Source of the DNA: an uncultured Aquimarina sp.
Lineage (GTDB): Bacteria; Bacteroidota; Bacteroidia; Flavobacteriales; Flavobacteriaceae
NCBI RefSeq assembly: GCF_947500065.1
Contig: NZ_CANMQT010000006.1
Coordinates: 310,215 to 374,214, forward strand
DNA: 64,000 nucleotides
Reading direction: 5' to 3'
Shown here piece after piece: positions 1-7,936 of this stretch. The position numbers and the translations under genes were made by a program. Every line of letters starts with the position of its first letter. Position 1 is the first letter of the stretch. The notes under the pieces are model-generated. The model saw only the letters and a program-made list of their open reading frames with translations, did no database searches and was not told the origin of the DNA.

Positions 1-388
1 ACAGACAGATACATTCTCATTGGTTTTGCCAAAAGATCATCTGTTAAACAAAGAAAGCTTTAAAAGTGTAGCTCAGGTTTCTTCAGAACATTTTGTTTTA
101 TTTTCATCTGATTATAGTTCAATATATTATAATAAAATTATGAGTATCTGTGAGGATAAAGGATTTACTCCAATAGTTTCTCATAAATCGGTACATGCGC
201 AAACGATTTTTAAGTTGGTCGAAAGTGGGTTAGGGGTAGCGATAGTACCAACTTCATTACAATATGGTTTTGATCTTAATGTCAAATTTTTAGAGATCCC
301 AAACATAACTCAAAAGGCAGAGTTATCTGTTATTTGGAAAGAAGATAATCGTAATCCAGCTTTAGAGAAGGTTAAGAAATTTTTGTAG
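1..388 (+). CDS. LysR-family regulator, C-terminal part (partial)
   Basis: The reading frame is open from the window edge (first whole codon at base 2) and ends at TAG 386-388, so the N-terminal DNA-binding half lies outside. The visible part resembles the end of a LysR substrate-binding domain: a LVLPKDH strand near the start, the segment FKLVESGLGVAIVPTS that is typical of the effector-domain hinge, and a final helix ALEKVKKFL. The family acts as transcriptional regulators responding to small ligands, usually controlling a nearby or divergent gene. The target cannot be inferred because the upstream side is missing. The family call is fairly safe; the ligand is unknown. Confidence 0.75.
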   Translation, partial: QTDTFSLVLPKDHLLNKESFKSVAQVSSEHFVLFSSDYSSIYYNKIMSICEDKGFTPIVSHKSVHAQTIFKLVESGLGVAIVPTSLQYGFDLNVKFLEIPNITQKAELSVIWKEDNRNPALEKVKKFL

Positions 389-465
389 ACCTACCCGAAA
401 TGGGTGGGAAATTACACTGGAAGCTTATGTAGATTTGCATCAAAAATTTTATTATTATTTAATTT

Positions 466-1545
466 ATGATGTATATGAGGATTTTTAAAATTGCTATTTT
501 GGGTTTATTGTTTACAATTATTTCTTGTAGTGAAGATGATGAGACTGTTTCATTTGTTTTAGCAGAGAATTTTTCTAAAGAAATTTATGAAAATCCAATT
601 GAGGGAGTGAGTTTAGGTTTTGTAAATGGATCCTCAAATGAAGGAGATGTTTCTTTTTCCTTAGTATCTCAAGAGCAAGAAGGAGCTTTGTCAATTGATG
701 AGCAGACAGGAGAATTATTTGTACTTGATAAAGATTTGTTTGATTATGAGGTAAATACCGTAATCACAGCAATTGTGGAAGTAACTAACGGCTCTGTTAG
801 TGAGGAGATTACTGTAACTATTACTGTCTTGAATTTGGAAATTCCGCAAATAGGTTTGATTGCTTATTTTCCTTTTAACGGTGATGTTAATGATGAATCG
901 GGAAATGGAAATGATGGAGTTTCAAGTTTAATATCTCCTTCCAAAGACAGGTTTAATATTGATGATAGCGCATTTGATTTTAGTGCTGCAGAATCTTTTA
1001 TTGATTTAGGAGATTTAGATGTATTTTCAGGAAACGAGAATGCTTTTAGTGTATCTTTTTGGATGAAACCTACGGGAAGTTTAGAGAATAGTACGATACT
1101 ATCAAAATTATCACAAATTGTAAGTTGTGGTGAAAACGAACAAGAATTTATTGTACGGATAAGAGAAGGAAGAATTGCTCCGATATATTATAAAAATTCT
1201 ACAAGTTCATATAGAGGATATAGAGGAAACACTCCGTTGTTAGTAAATACTTGGTATCAAGTGGTGATTACGTATGATGGAAAAGTGAATACTAATGATG
1301 GAAAAGATCGATTGGACATTTATGTTAATGGTAATTTAGAGAAATTTACAATAAGTGAGCCTCAAGGAGCTACTCCATTTGATGTAGAGGATACTGATTC
1401 TCATTTGGGAATAGGGAATCGATTGGATAGTAATGGTAGTGTATGTGTAGATAGACCTTTTTTAGGAACGCTTGATGATGTAATATTTTATGATAGGAGT
1501 TTGCAGCTTGACGAAGTAGTTTTATTATCAAAAGATAGTTTTTAA
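466..1545 (+). CDS. LamG-domain lipoprotein with cadherin-like N-terminal module
   Basis: Predicted surface lipoprotein of up to 359 residues. The N-terminus has a short hydrophobic signal ending in a lipobox (TIISC) followed by acidic SEDDE, which suggests acylation at that Cys and, in this phylum, possible export to the outer leaflet. Residues about 30-125 resemble a cadherin/Ig-like beta module (DYEVNTVITAIVEVTNG). From about residue 130 the segment LIAYFPFNGDVNDESGNGN is the typical opening of a LamG/concanavalin-like jelly roll, which often binds glycans, and it continues to the C-terminus (GTLDDVIFYDRSL). Three in-frame ATGs (466, 469, 475) are possible starts; 475 would still give a good signal peptide. 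Ligand unknown. It stands alone, convergent with the next gene. Confidence 0.7.
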   Translation: MMYMRIFKIAILGLLFTIISCSEDDETVSFVLAENFSKEIYENPIEGVSLGFVNGSSNEGDVSFSLVSQEQEGALSIDEQTGELFVLDKDLFDYEVNTVITAIVEVTNGSVSEEITVTITVLNLEIPQIGLIAYFPFNGDVNDESGNGNDGVSSLISPSKDRFNIDDSAFDFSAAESFIDLGDLDVFSGNENAFSVSFWMKPTGSLENSTILSKLSQIVSCGENEQEFIVRIREGRIAPIYYKNSTSSYRGYRGNTPLLVNTWYQVVITYDGKVNTNDGKDRLDIYVNGNLEKFTISEPQGATPFDVEDTDSHLGIGNRLDSNGSVCVDRPFLGTLDDVIFYDRSLQLDEVVLLSKDSF

Positions 1546-1574
1546 CAAAGCCTAAATAAAGATTAAAATGCTAG

Positions 1575-1612
1575 AACCTCACCTAAATATTTAACCATAT
1601 TGAGGTGAGGTT
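1575..1612. terminator. Bidirectional hairpin between convergent genes
   Basis: AACCTCACCT (1575-1584) is the exact reverse complement of AGGTGAGGTT (1603-1612). After one mismatch the stem continues with five more A-T pairs around a TTAACC loop. It sits between a plus-strand gene ending at 1545 and a minus-strand gene ending at 1619. There is only a short T run, so termination strength is uncertain. Confidence 0.5.
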
Positions 1613-1618
1613 TATCGA

Positions 1619-1984
1619 TTAATTAGGCATCGAATAAAAGAACTGTTCTTCTACTATTTTGCCATCATTTACATTGTAAATGGCTAGTTCTTCTATTTGC
1701 ATTCGCCCTTGACCTTTAAAAGTGCAATCCATTTTCATCTTACAGGAGAAATGATTTTCTGCAACTACTGGGTCAGAAACTTCTCCACCATGAAATTCTT
1801 CTACAGTCGCATACCAATCTTGACTTTTCTTGGTTACGGCATCTTTTCCAGAAACAATATGATTTGGAGCTCCAGGCATTTCTTTACTAACCACGTTGTC
1901 AGCATATAGTTCTTTTAAGGCTTGCATATTTTCGCCTTTGCGGCAAAGTTCTACTAAACGATTGGCTACATCTTGTGTATTCAT
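1619..1984 (-). CDS. NTF2-like/SnoaL-like domain protein
   Basis: A 121-residue single-domain protein with the cone-shaped alpha+beta fold pattern of NTF2-like proteins: an N-terminal helix with VELCRKGENMQALKELYAD, then the strand segments HIVSGKDAV, NHFSCKMKMDCTFKGQGR and EELAIYNVNDGKIVEEQFFY. No signal peptide, so cytosolic. The fold is used both by small hydrolase/isomerase enzymes and by non-catalytic binding proteins, and no diagnostic catalytic residue can be assigned here. It is monocistronic as far as spacing shows (96 bp to the photolyase stop, convergent to the lipoprotein). Function unknown beyond the fold. Confidence 0.65.
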   Translation of the reverse strand: MNTQDVANRLVELCRKGENMQALKELYADNVVSKEMPGAPNHIVSGKDAVTKKSQDWYATVEEFHGGEVSDPVVAENHFSCKMKMDCTFKGQGRMQIEELAIYNVNDGKIVEEQFFYSMPN

Positions 1985-2080
1985 TGGTCTAAAGTTTATT
2001 AATTTGTAATTGATTTGCGATGCTATTAAATTACAAAAAACTTCAATCCATATTTTTAAATAAATGTTATAATTTGCTTG

Positions 2081-3388
2081 TTAAGCAACTGCTTTTTTAT
2101 AAACTGCCAGACAACGTTCTCTCGCCATTTTATGATCTACTATTGGTTTTGGGTATGTTAGTTCGTTAAAATCTTGAACCCAAGTGGTAATATATTCTAG
2201 TTTTTTATCGAATTTAGTTACCTGAGTAGTGGGGTTAAAAATTCTGAAATATGGAGCAGCATCTACACCAGAACCAGCTGCCCACTGCCAGTTACCTACA
2301 TTGGCAGACATATCATAATCTAAGAGTTTTTCTGCAAAATAAGCTTCGCCCCAACGCCAATCAATCAATAGATGTTTACATAAAAAACTAGCGACTAACA
2401 TTCTCACACGATTATGCATATAGCCAGTTTTATTAAGTTGGCGCATTCCAGCGTCTACCAATGGATATCCTGTTTCTCCTTTTTTCCAGGCTTCAAATTC
2501 ATTTTCATTGTTTCTCCATTCTATTTGGTCGTATTTTGGTCTGAATGATTTCTCTTTAGTGTGCGGAAAGTGCCAAAGAATTTGCATAAAGAACTCACGC
2601 CATATTAATTGTGACCAAAAAACTTCATTCTCTTCAGTGATTGCTTTTTTTATCATGTTGCGCACACTAATAGTACCAAAACGTAGATGAGGACCTAATC
2701 CAGATGTGCCATTTTCTATTGCTGGGAAATTACGTGTATCTTCATAGTTTTTAATAAGAGTAGGAGTAACCAGATAGTTTGGTGTTTCGATAGGAGATTT
2801 TTTGAAACCTATATCGGATAATGATACGATAGGCAATCCGACGTCTTCAATTAAATTATTAAGATGTTTTCTGGTGTTATGTATGTTCAATTTCGATTGG
2901 CTAAATTGCTCTTTCCATTTGTTTTTATAAGGTGTGTAAACTACATAAGGGGTTCCGTCTGATTTTACAATTTCATTTCTCTCGAAAATCACCTGATCTT
3001 TAGAGGTGTTAAATTCGATAGTATTGTTTTGTAATATTTTCTTTATCTCCTGATCCCTCTTTATTGCATAGGGTTCGTAATCATGATTAGTGTATACTTT
3101 CTCAATATCATAAGTTTTCATTAAATCATTAAAAATATCTACAGGTTGGCCATGAAAAAAAGCAACAGAACTATCATAATCTTGTATTAACTCTTTGCGT
3201 ATATCTTGAAGCATATCATATATAAATGATAATCTTGCATCGTCTTCTGGGAGTTTGTTTAGTATTTCGGTATCAAATATAAAAATAGGTAAAACGGGTA
3301 GATCATCTTTTAGGGCTTTAAGAAGTCCAATGTTATCATCAAGCCTTAGGTCTCTTCTAAACCAAAATATATTTACTTTTTGGAGCAT
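2081..3388 (-). CDS. phrB: Deoxyribodipyrimidine photolyase (cryptochrome/photolyase family)
   Basis: A 435-residue flavoprotein of the cryptochrome/photolyase family that would repair UV pyrimidine dimers using blue light and FAD. The N-terminal alpha/beta antenna domain starts with NIFWFRRDLRLDDN. The C-terminal FAD-binding domain carries the hallmark segments GYPLVDAGMRQL, TGYMHNRVRM, DWRWGEAYFAEKLLDYD and NVGNWQWAAGSG, which hold the FAD contacts and tryptophans of the electron-transfer chain. Length and motifs fit a class I CPD photolyase rather than a plant-like cryptochrome with a C-terminal extension. Only one base separates its ATG from the stop of the upstream SDR gene, so it is the third gene of a SRPBCC-SDR-photolyase operon. 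Substrate (CPD versus 6-4) is not proven by the sequence read here. Confidence 0.92.
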   Translation of the reverse strand: MLQKVNIFWFRRDLRLDDNIGLLKALKDDLPVLPIFIFDTEILNKLPEDDARLSFIYDMLQDIRKELIQDYDSSVAFFHGQPVDIFNDLMKTYDIEKVYTNHDYEPYAIKRDQEIKKILQNNTIEFNTSKDQVIFERNEIVKSDGTPYVVYTPYKNKWKEQFSQSKLNIHNTRKHLNNLIEDVGLPIVSLSDIGFKKSPIETPNYLVTPTLIKNYEDTRNFPAIENGTSGLGPHLRFGTISVRNMIKKAITEENEVFWSQLIWREFFMQILWHFPHTKEKSFRPKYDQIEWRNNENEFEAWKKGETGYPLVDAGMRQLNKTGYMHNRVRMLVASFLCKHLLIDWRWGEAYFAEKLLDYDMSANVGNWQWAAGSGVDAAPYFRIFNPTTQVTKFDKKLEYITTWVQDFNELTYPKPIVDHKMARERCLAVYKKAVA

Positions 3389-3389
3389 A

Positions 3390-4088
3390 TTAATTTATGT
3401 TTAATGTAGATATTCCTCCATCTACACCTAACACTTGACCAGTAATCCAACTACTATCATCACTTAATAAGAATTTTGCAGTATTGGCAATGTCCTCAGC
3501 TTCTCCAACTCGTTTAAGAGGGTGTCTTTCATTCATTTTTTCTCGCTTCTTTTCATTACCTAATAATCTTTCCGCTAAAGGAGTGTCTGTTAAAGATGGA
3601 GCAATTACATTAACTCTAAATTTAGGAGCATACTCAGCTGCCAGTGCTTTTGCAAAGCCTTCTATAGCCCCTTTTGCTGCAGCTACACTTGTGTGAAAAG
3701 GCATACCAACTTTTACAGCAACGGTACTAAAGAAAATTAAACTAGCTTGTTCCGATTTTTTTAATTGTGGAAGAATTGAATGCATTATTTTAACTAAAAA
3801 CATAAAATTAATCTGCATATCTTCCTGAAAAATATCTGGACTTAACATTTTAAAAGGTTTAAGATTGATACTTCCTGGACAGTATACAAAACCATCTAGC
3901 TGGTCCGGTAATTTTGAGGTGTCGATTTCGTCTGTAGAAGCATCATATGGAATATGAGTAACCTCTAATTTTCCTAGGTTTTCCGAGGTTCGAGAAGCTA
4001 TAAAGATATTATGGTCATTATATAACTTTAATGCTATCTCGAATCCAATTCCGTGACTACCACCAATAAGTAAAATATTTTTTCTCAT
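3390..4088 (-). CDS. Atypical SDR protein lacking the catalytic tyrosine
   Basis: A 232-residue Rossmann-fold protein of the short-chain dehydrogenase/reductase superfamily. The cofactor glycine motif LLIGGSHGIG is intact near residue 5, and the C-terminal ITGQVLGVDGG is typical. The active-site helix, however, reads HTSVAAAKGAIEGF: the lysine is present but the residue four positions before it, where SDRs have the catalytic Tyr of YxxxK, is Val. The upstream serine position (FFSTVAV) is retained. The protein may therefore bind NAD(P) without classical dehydrogenase chemistry. It is co-transcribed with the photolyase (one-base gap), with the SRPBCC gene 27 bp upstream, suggesting a light or stress related role (inference). 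Confidence 0.8.
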   Translation of the reverse strand: MRKNILLIGGSHGIGFEIALKLYNDHNIFIASRTSENLGKLEVTHIPYDASTDEIDTSKLPDQLDGFVYCPGSINLKPFKMLSPDIFQEDMQINFMFLVKIMHSILPQLKKSEQASLIFFSTVAVKVGMPFHTSVAAAKGAIEGFAKALAAEYAPKFRVNVIAPSLTDTPLAERLLGNEKKREKMNERHPLKRVGEAEDIANTAKFLLSDDSSWITGQVLGVDGGISTLNIN

Positions 4089-4115
4089 TCTTTGTTTTCT
4101 AAATAATTAAATGGT

Positions 4116-4589
4116 CTAAGCTTGATTTTCTAAAACTCCAAATAGTTCAATTAACTTCCTTTCTCTATAATCAAATATTTCTTTTAGTTTTGGTTTTACT
4201 AAAAAGGGATGTACTAATTGTCCTAAAATACCAAAGGGAATCTTGTAATCAATAACATCTTCCATTTCGACACCTCCAGGAATTTCTTTGATAAAATGTT
4301 TGTGATGCCAAAGAGCGTATGGTCCAAATCGTTGTTCATCTACAAAATATTCTTTATCCACTGCTTGAGTGATTTCTGTCACCCATTTAGTTTTAATGCC
4401 AGCTACCGGAGTAACGATATACTGAATGATTTGTCCTGCATACATTTTTCTATCAGCGCCAGATAAAATTTTAAATCCCATATAATCTGGAGTTATAGTC
4501 TTTAAATTATTAGGGTCAGATAGGAAATCCCATGCTTCCTGAAGAGAAATGGGTAGATTTTGTTTTGCTCGTAAGGTGTATATTTTCAT
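4116..4589 (-). CDS. SRPBCC-fold ligand-binding protein
   Basis: A 157-residue protein of the START/Bet v1-like SRPBCC superfamily: the opening strand KIYTLRAKQNLPISLQEAWD, then FLSDPNNLKTITPDYMGF, and the later GGVEMEDVIDYKIPFGILG and C-terminal helix DYRERKLIELFG. This fold makes a deep hydrophobic cavity for lipids or aromatic ligands. Similar proteins are found beside SDR and photolyase genes in other bacteria (general knowledge, not checked here). It is the first gene of that operon. Ligand unknown. Confidence 0.75.
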   Translation of the reverse strand: MKIYTLRAKQNLPISLQEAWDFLSDPNNLKTITPDYMGFKILSGADRKMYAGQIIQYIVTPVAGIKTKWVTEITQAVDKEYFVDEQRFGPYALWHHKHFIKEIPGGVEMEDVIDYKIPFGILGQLVHPFLVKPKLKEIFDYRERKLIELFGVLENQA

Positions 4590-4659
4590 TGTAAACCTTT
4601 TTTAAGGATAAAGGTACAATCATTTTTGTTTATTTTTTATGAAAAAAAGTTAAACAAAA

Positions 4660-5016
4660 TTAAAAATAGGATTTTGCCCAAGATTTTGCTTCTTCAAGAC
4701 TCTCAAAAAAGGCAAAAGACTTATCAAATAACTTTTGTTCAATAATAGCTTTGTCACGCTCTGTTTTTTCTTTTGAGACTATAGCTAAGCCTTTCATATT
4801 AGACAATTGTCCTTGTTTATATACCTCTGTTGATACTTCGTGGCTGTTTTTTCTATTAGTAATCATAATAAAGTTCTGGCCATTATAGTAAGAGCGAAGT
4901 TTTTTTCTTATAGAATTTGCTTTGTTAAGGGTAAGTATAACGTCTTTGTTTACCGTTATAACGGCAAATTTTTCATAAAACTCAATAGTACAAAAATCAG
5001 TAGTGTGTAACTCCAT
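4660..5016 (-). CDS. STAS/SpoIIAA-like small protein, hypothetical
   Basis: A 118-residue soluble protein that I do not recognise with certainty. The pattern of strand (FAVITVNKDVILTLNKANSI), helix, strand (NFIMITNRKNSHEVSTEVY), helix, strand (MKGLAIVSKEKTERDKAIIE) and a final helix (FESLEEAKSWAKSYF) resembles the SpoIIAA/STAS-like fold of small Bacteroidota proteins, whose last helix often reads as 'F.s.eeA..WL'. No catalytic motif is visible. It is transcribed alone, 70 bp before the SRPBCC gene on the same strand, so weak co-transcription is possible. Confidence 0.55.
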   Translation of the reverse strand: MELHTTDFCTIEFYEKFAVITVNKDVILTLNKANSIRKKLRSYYNGQNFIMITNRKNSHEVSTEVYKQGQLSNMKGLAIVSKEKTERDKAIIEQKLFDKSFAFFESLEEAKSWAKSYF

Positions 5017-5098
5017 TGGGAGGAAGTTTAATATTTTATAAATATATGTTAATAGGATGAATTGTGTAATTGAAACTCTAAAAAGAATTAAATATTGA

Positions 5099-5422
5099 CT
5101 ATTGTTCCATCTTTTTAGAAGTAATTTTAGAATTAATCAGGAATAAGTATGCTATTTGACTTATACCAAGAAAACAGTACACAGGAAATCTCATTTTTTT
5201 GTAAAAAATATAAAAATCCCCATATTCAGGGATTAAGCAGGAAAGCTTAAGTATCATATAAGGTATGCTTGGTAGTGAAACTCCATAAAGCAGAACAATA
5301 AAAACGATGGTGATAACCTGTGTGTTTTGTTTGATGTTAAAATCTGACGAAAATTTATATTTTCTATAATTTATGTATAGTAATATCAGAAGAATTACAA
5401 AATCTATAAATACTAAAATCAT
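5099..5422 (-). CDS. Small integral membrane protein, hypothetical
   Basis: A 107-residue protein with about three predicted membrane spans: MILVFIDFVILLILLYINY at the N-terminus, VITIVFIVLLYGVSLPSIPY in the middle, and VYCFLGISQIAYLFLIN near the end, followed by a basic tail (SKITSKKMEQ). No known domain is recognised. It lies between the aquaporin gene (53 bp upstream) and the STAS-like gene (82 bp downstream), all on the minus strand. Function unknown; codon use looks like its neighbours. Confidence 0.5.
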   Translation of the reverse strand: MILVFIDFVILLILLYINYRKYKFSSDFNIKQNTQVITIVFIVLLYGVSLPSIPYMILKLSCLIPEYGDFYIFYKKMRFPVYCFLGISQIAYLFLINSKITSKKMEQ

Positions 5423-5475
5423 AACAGGTAATCATAAGAGTTTGATAACAATATACTAAATTTTATGAGTGTTAT

Positions 5476-6138
5476 TTAACAATCGTTACAGCAGTTTTCA
5501 GGTTTTACAAGTTTACAAGTAAGGACAGCTAATAGTGCTCCGATTATTGGGGCTGTCATATATAGCCATTGATGTTCCCAATGACCAGATAATAGAGCAG
5601 GTCCCAAGGATCTTGCCGGATTCATTGAAGCATTAGTCATAGGTCCAGCAAACATAGCTTCTAGAAGAACAACACCTCCAATAGCAATTCCGGCCATCAT
5701 ACCTACTTCTTTTGATCCGGTTGATACGTTTATTATGACTAACATTAAAAAGTAAGTAAGAAGTAATTCTAATACAAATGCTCTGAGATCATCAAAAGAG
5801 GGTAGTGTTCCACCAAGAAATTCACTTTCAGGAAATAAAAAAAGCAAAATACTGCTAGCAGCAATTGCTCCAATGCATTGAGCCAAGATATATTTTGGAA
5901 CTTCTTTCCATTCGAATTTTTTTGCATAAGCAAAAGCGATAGTAACAGCAGGATTAAAATGCGCTCCTGAGATATCGCCAAACGCATAGATCATTGCCAT
6001 AACTATTAAACCCCAGGTAACCGCAATACCTACATGAGTCACATCACCTCCAGTTATTTCATTGATTGTCATGGCTCCTGTTCCACAAAATACCATAGAA
6101 AATGTACCAATTACTTCTGATATATATTTACGTCTCAT
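5476..6138 (-). CDS. MIP-family channel (aquaporin/glycerol-facilitator type)
   Basis: A 220-residue, six-span membrane channel of the major intrinsic protein family. Both pore half-helix motifs are present: SGAHFNPAVT in the first half and NASMNPARS in the second, with the Arg of the selectivity filter after the second NPA. These channels pass water, small polyols or metalloids through the inner membrane. The first span opens with GTFSMVFCGTGAM. The C-terminus ends in a cysteine-rich tail (ENCCNDC), which is unusual and might bind metal or be redox-sensitive (inference). The exact substrate cannot be read from the motifs alone. Confidence 0.9.
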   Translation of the reverse strand: MRRKYISEVIGTFSMVFCGTGAMTINEITGGDVTHVGIAVTWGLIVMAMIYAFGDISGAHFNPAVTIAFAYAKKFEWKEVPKYILAQCIGAIAASSILLFLFPESEFLGGTLPSFDDLRAFVLELLLTYFLMLVIINVSTGSKEVGMMAGIAIGGVVLLEAMFAGPMTNASMNPARSLGPALLSGHWEHQWLYMTAPIIGALLAVLTCKLVKPENCCNDC

Positions 6139-6258
6139 ATTGTTAGAAATGACAACAAATATAGTACTAGTTATTTTAAGTTTTTGTTAACTGTTAATGT
6201 ATGTGTAATTATTATTTTCGTTGTTAGTAAACTAATTAATAGACTAAATTTAAACACA

Positions 6259-7098
6259 ATGAAAAAGATCATCTTATTCGTATCTGCAGCCTTATTATCA
6301 TTTGGTATTGAAGCTCAGGTAAAAACTCCGCAGCCTAGCCCTTTATCTAAAGTAGAGCAAGTGGTTGGCTTGACAGATGTTTCTCTTGAATATTCTCGTC
6401 CTAGTATGAAAGGACGTACTATTTTTGGAAACTTAGTGCCTTTTGATAAATTATGGAGAACAGGAGCTAACAAGAATACTCAAATCACTTTTAGTGATGA
6501 TGTAAAAGTAGAAGGAAGTGAACTTAAGAAAGGAACGTATGCTATCTTTACTAAACCAGGAAAAGAAACTTGGGAAGTTATTTTCTATAGCGACGCTAGT
6601 AATTGGGGTACACCTCAAAAATGGGATGACAGCAAAGTAGCTGCTAAAGCAACTGTAAAAACAAATACATTACCATTTAATGTAGAAACATTTACTGTAA
6701 TGTTTAGTGAATTCAAAATGGATGGAGCTACAATGAATTTTGTATGGGAAAATACAGAAGCTGCTATTAAAATAGAAGTTCCTACAAAGAAAATTGCTGC
6801 TGCTAGTATAGAAGCTGTAATGGCAGGACCATCTCCTAATGATCATTATCAAGCGGCTGTATTTTATAAAGATACTGAGGATTATGCTAAAGCAAAACAA
6901 CACATAGAAAAAGCAGTAGCGGGTAGAGCAGATGCTTTTTGGTATCACAGACAGCATTCTTTAATTTTAGCTAAAAATGGAGATAAAGATGGAGCAATAA
7001 AAGCTGCTAAAACATCTTTAGAACTTGCGGAAAAAGCTAAAAATGCAGATTACGTAAAGTTAAATAAAGACTCCCTTGCAGAGTGGGGAGCTAAATAA
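6259..7098 (+). CDS. DUF2911 protein with TPR-like C-terminus, exported
   Basis: The ATG at 6259 gives a 279-residue protein with a clean signal peptide (MKKIILFVSAALLSFGIEAQ); earlier in-frame ATGs would add an unlikely N-terminal extension. The central part (SPLSKVEQVVGLTDVSLEYS, then GRTIFGNLVPFDKLWRTGAN and EGSELKKGTYAIFT) is the signature of DUF2911, a family common in Bacteroidota and predicted to be periplasmic or secreted. The last 80 residues form paired helices (NDHYQAAVFYKDTEDYAKAK) like a TPR. Biochemical role unknown. It is followed by a strong terminator, so it is probably monocistronic. Confidence 0.85.
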   Translation: MKKIILFVSAALLSFGIEAQVKTPQPSPLSKVEQVVGLTDVSLEYSRPSMKGRTIFGNLVPFDKLWRTGANKNTQITFSDDVKVEGSELKKGTYAIFTKPGKETWEVIFYSDASNWGTPQKWDDSKVAAKATVKTNTLPFNVETFTVMFSEFKMDGATMNFVWENTEAAIKIEVPTKKIAAASIEAVMAGPSPNDHYQAAVFYKDTEDYAKAKQHIEKAVAGRADAFWYHRQHSLILAKNGDKDGAIKAAKTSLELAEKAKNADYVKLNKDSLAEWGAK

Positions 7099-7122
7099 AT
7101 ACTCTTTTTTTTTACACAAATC

Positions 7123-7157
7123 AAAAGCGTTTGATCAATAGATCAAACGCTTTTTTG
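7123..7157. terminator. Bidirectional intrinsic terminator
   Basis: AAAAGCGTTTGATC (7123-7136) and GATCAAACGCTTTT (7141-7154) form a perfect 14-bp stem with a four-base loop. T runs on both strands make it usable by the plus-strand DUF2911 gene and by the minus-strand XRE gene whose stop is at 7165. Confidence 0.85.
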
Positions 7158-7164
7158 TTTCGAA

Positions 7165-7365
7165 TTAGTCTTCGATATCTAAAAAGAAAATATCCTCCAC
7201 AGGTTTTTTGAATAGTTTAGCAATTTTCAAAGCTAAAACAGTAGAAGGAACGTATTTGTTCTTTTCCATAGCATTGATTGTTTGTCTGCTCACTCCAATT
7301 TTTTTAGCTAAATCTGCTTGTGTAAGATCAAGAATAGCTCTTTCAATTTTTATCCTATTCTTCAT
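7165..7365 (-). CDS. Small XRE-family (Cro/CI-type) DNA-binding regulator
   Basis: A 66-residue protein consisting almost only of an HTH_3 domain: LTQADLAKKIGVSRQTINAM contains both helices of the helix-turn-helix, followed by the wing-like ALKIAKLFKKPVEDIF. I place the start at the ATG at 7365 (MKNRIKIERAIL), which matches this class of short regulators; an ATG 24 bases further upstream is possible. Its start lies inside the end of the upstream membrane-protein gene (11-bp overlap), so the two are translationally coupled. The twin dyads at 7864-7899 are the likely binding site, giving autorepression (inference). Confidence 0.85.
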   Translation of the reverse strand: MKNRIKIERAILDLTQADLAKKIGVSRQTINAMEKNKYVPSTVLALKIAKLFKKPVEDIFFLDIED

Positions 7366-7822
7366 GATTCGATTTTTTATAAATAACATAGTTAAATCGA
7401 AGAATAAATATGAGCAAGGGTGTAAACATATTGTAAATTAACACGTGAATGTACCTTATGTCGTATATAAAAAGAGTTGCAAATAGCAAAATGATATAAT
7501 TTACTATAACTGCCCAAACCAAAGAATCTAACCTGGTTTTTGAAATAAACTCATCTTCGATTTTTTCCTTGGAGAAAGACACTAATAGGCCACCAATTAT
7601 AATCACGATTACTATTATTTCGTCTAAAATGTTATTCTCAATGATTCTTAAAAACCCATTATTCTCTTTGAGAAAAGAATCATAGTGGAATAATGAGATA
7701 ACTTTAGTTTTTATTAAGTTTGACTCATAATCATTGATAGTGAGTAAAACTCCTGATACGATACCTGTAATAAATAACACCCATCCTGGCTTTTTAAATT
7801 TGTTCTGTAATAAATATTTCAT
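7355..7822 (-). CDS. Four-span membrane protein paired with XRE regulator
   Basis: A 155-residue membrane protein with about four spans: PGWVLFITGIVSGVLLTIND, EIIVIVIIIGGLLVSF, WAVIVNYIILLFATLFIYDI and the C-terminal LLIFILRFNYVIYKK. No domain is recognised with certainty; similar small multi-span proteins are often encoded with short XRE regulators in Bacteroidota and Firmicutes. Its 3' end overlaps the XRE gene, and its promoter region carries paired dyad operators, so both genes would be controlled together. Possibly a signalling or ligand-sensing partner (inference). Confidence 0.65.
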   Translation of the reverse strand: MKYLLQNKFKKPGWVLFITGIVSGVLLTINDYESNLIKTKVISLFHYDSFLKENNGFLRIIENNILDEIIVIVIIIGGLLVSFSKEKIEDEFISKTRLDSLVWAVIVNYIILLFATLFIYDIRYIHVLIYNMFTPLLIFILRFNYVIYKKSNHEE

Positions 7823-7862
7823 CTTGTTCGATTTTTGATTAATAAATCAAATGTAGTGTTAT

Positions 7863-7900
7863 TTTTACAAAATGTAAAATAAACTTTACATTTTGTAAAA
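7863..7900. promoter_or_regulatory. Twin operator dyads upstream of the XRE/membrane pair
   Basis: TTTACAAAATGTAAA (7864-7878) and TTTACATTTTGTAAA (7885-7899) are each dyads of TTTACA/TGTAAA with three central bases. Together they form a perfect 16-bp inverted repeat (7863-7878 with 7885-7900). Their centres are 21 bp apart, two helical turns, as expected for two dimers bound on one DNA face. They lie 41-78 bp upstream of the ATG at 7822. Confidence 0.7.
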
Positions 7901-7936
7901 TATTTAATACTTTGTATAGGTTTTAAATAGTATTAG

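Noticed and set aside
6184..6258. Upstream in-frame start for the DUF2911 gene
   Set aside because: It would add a long N-terminal extension before a clear signal peptide beginning at 6259.
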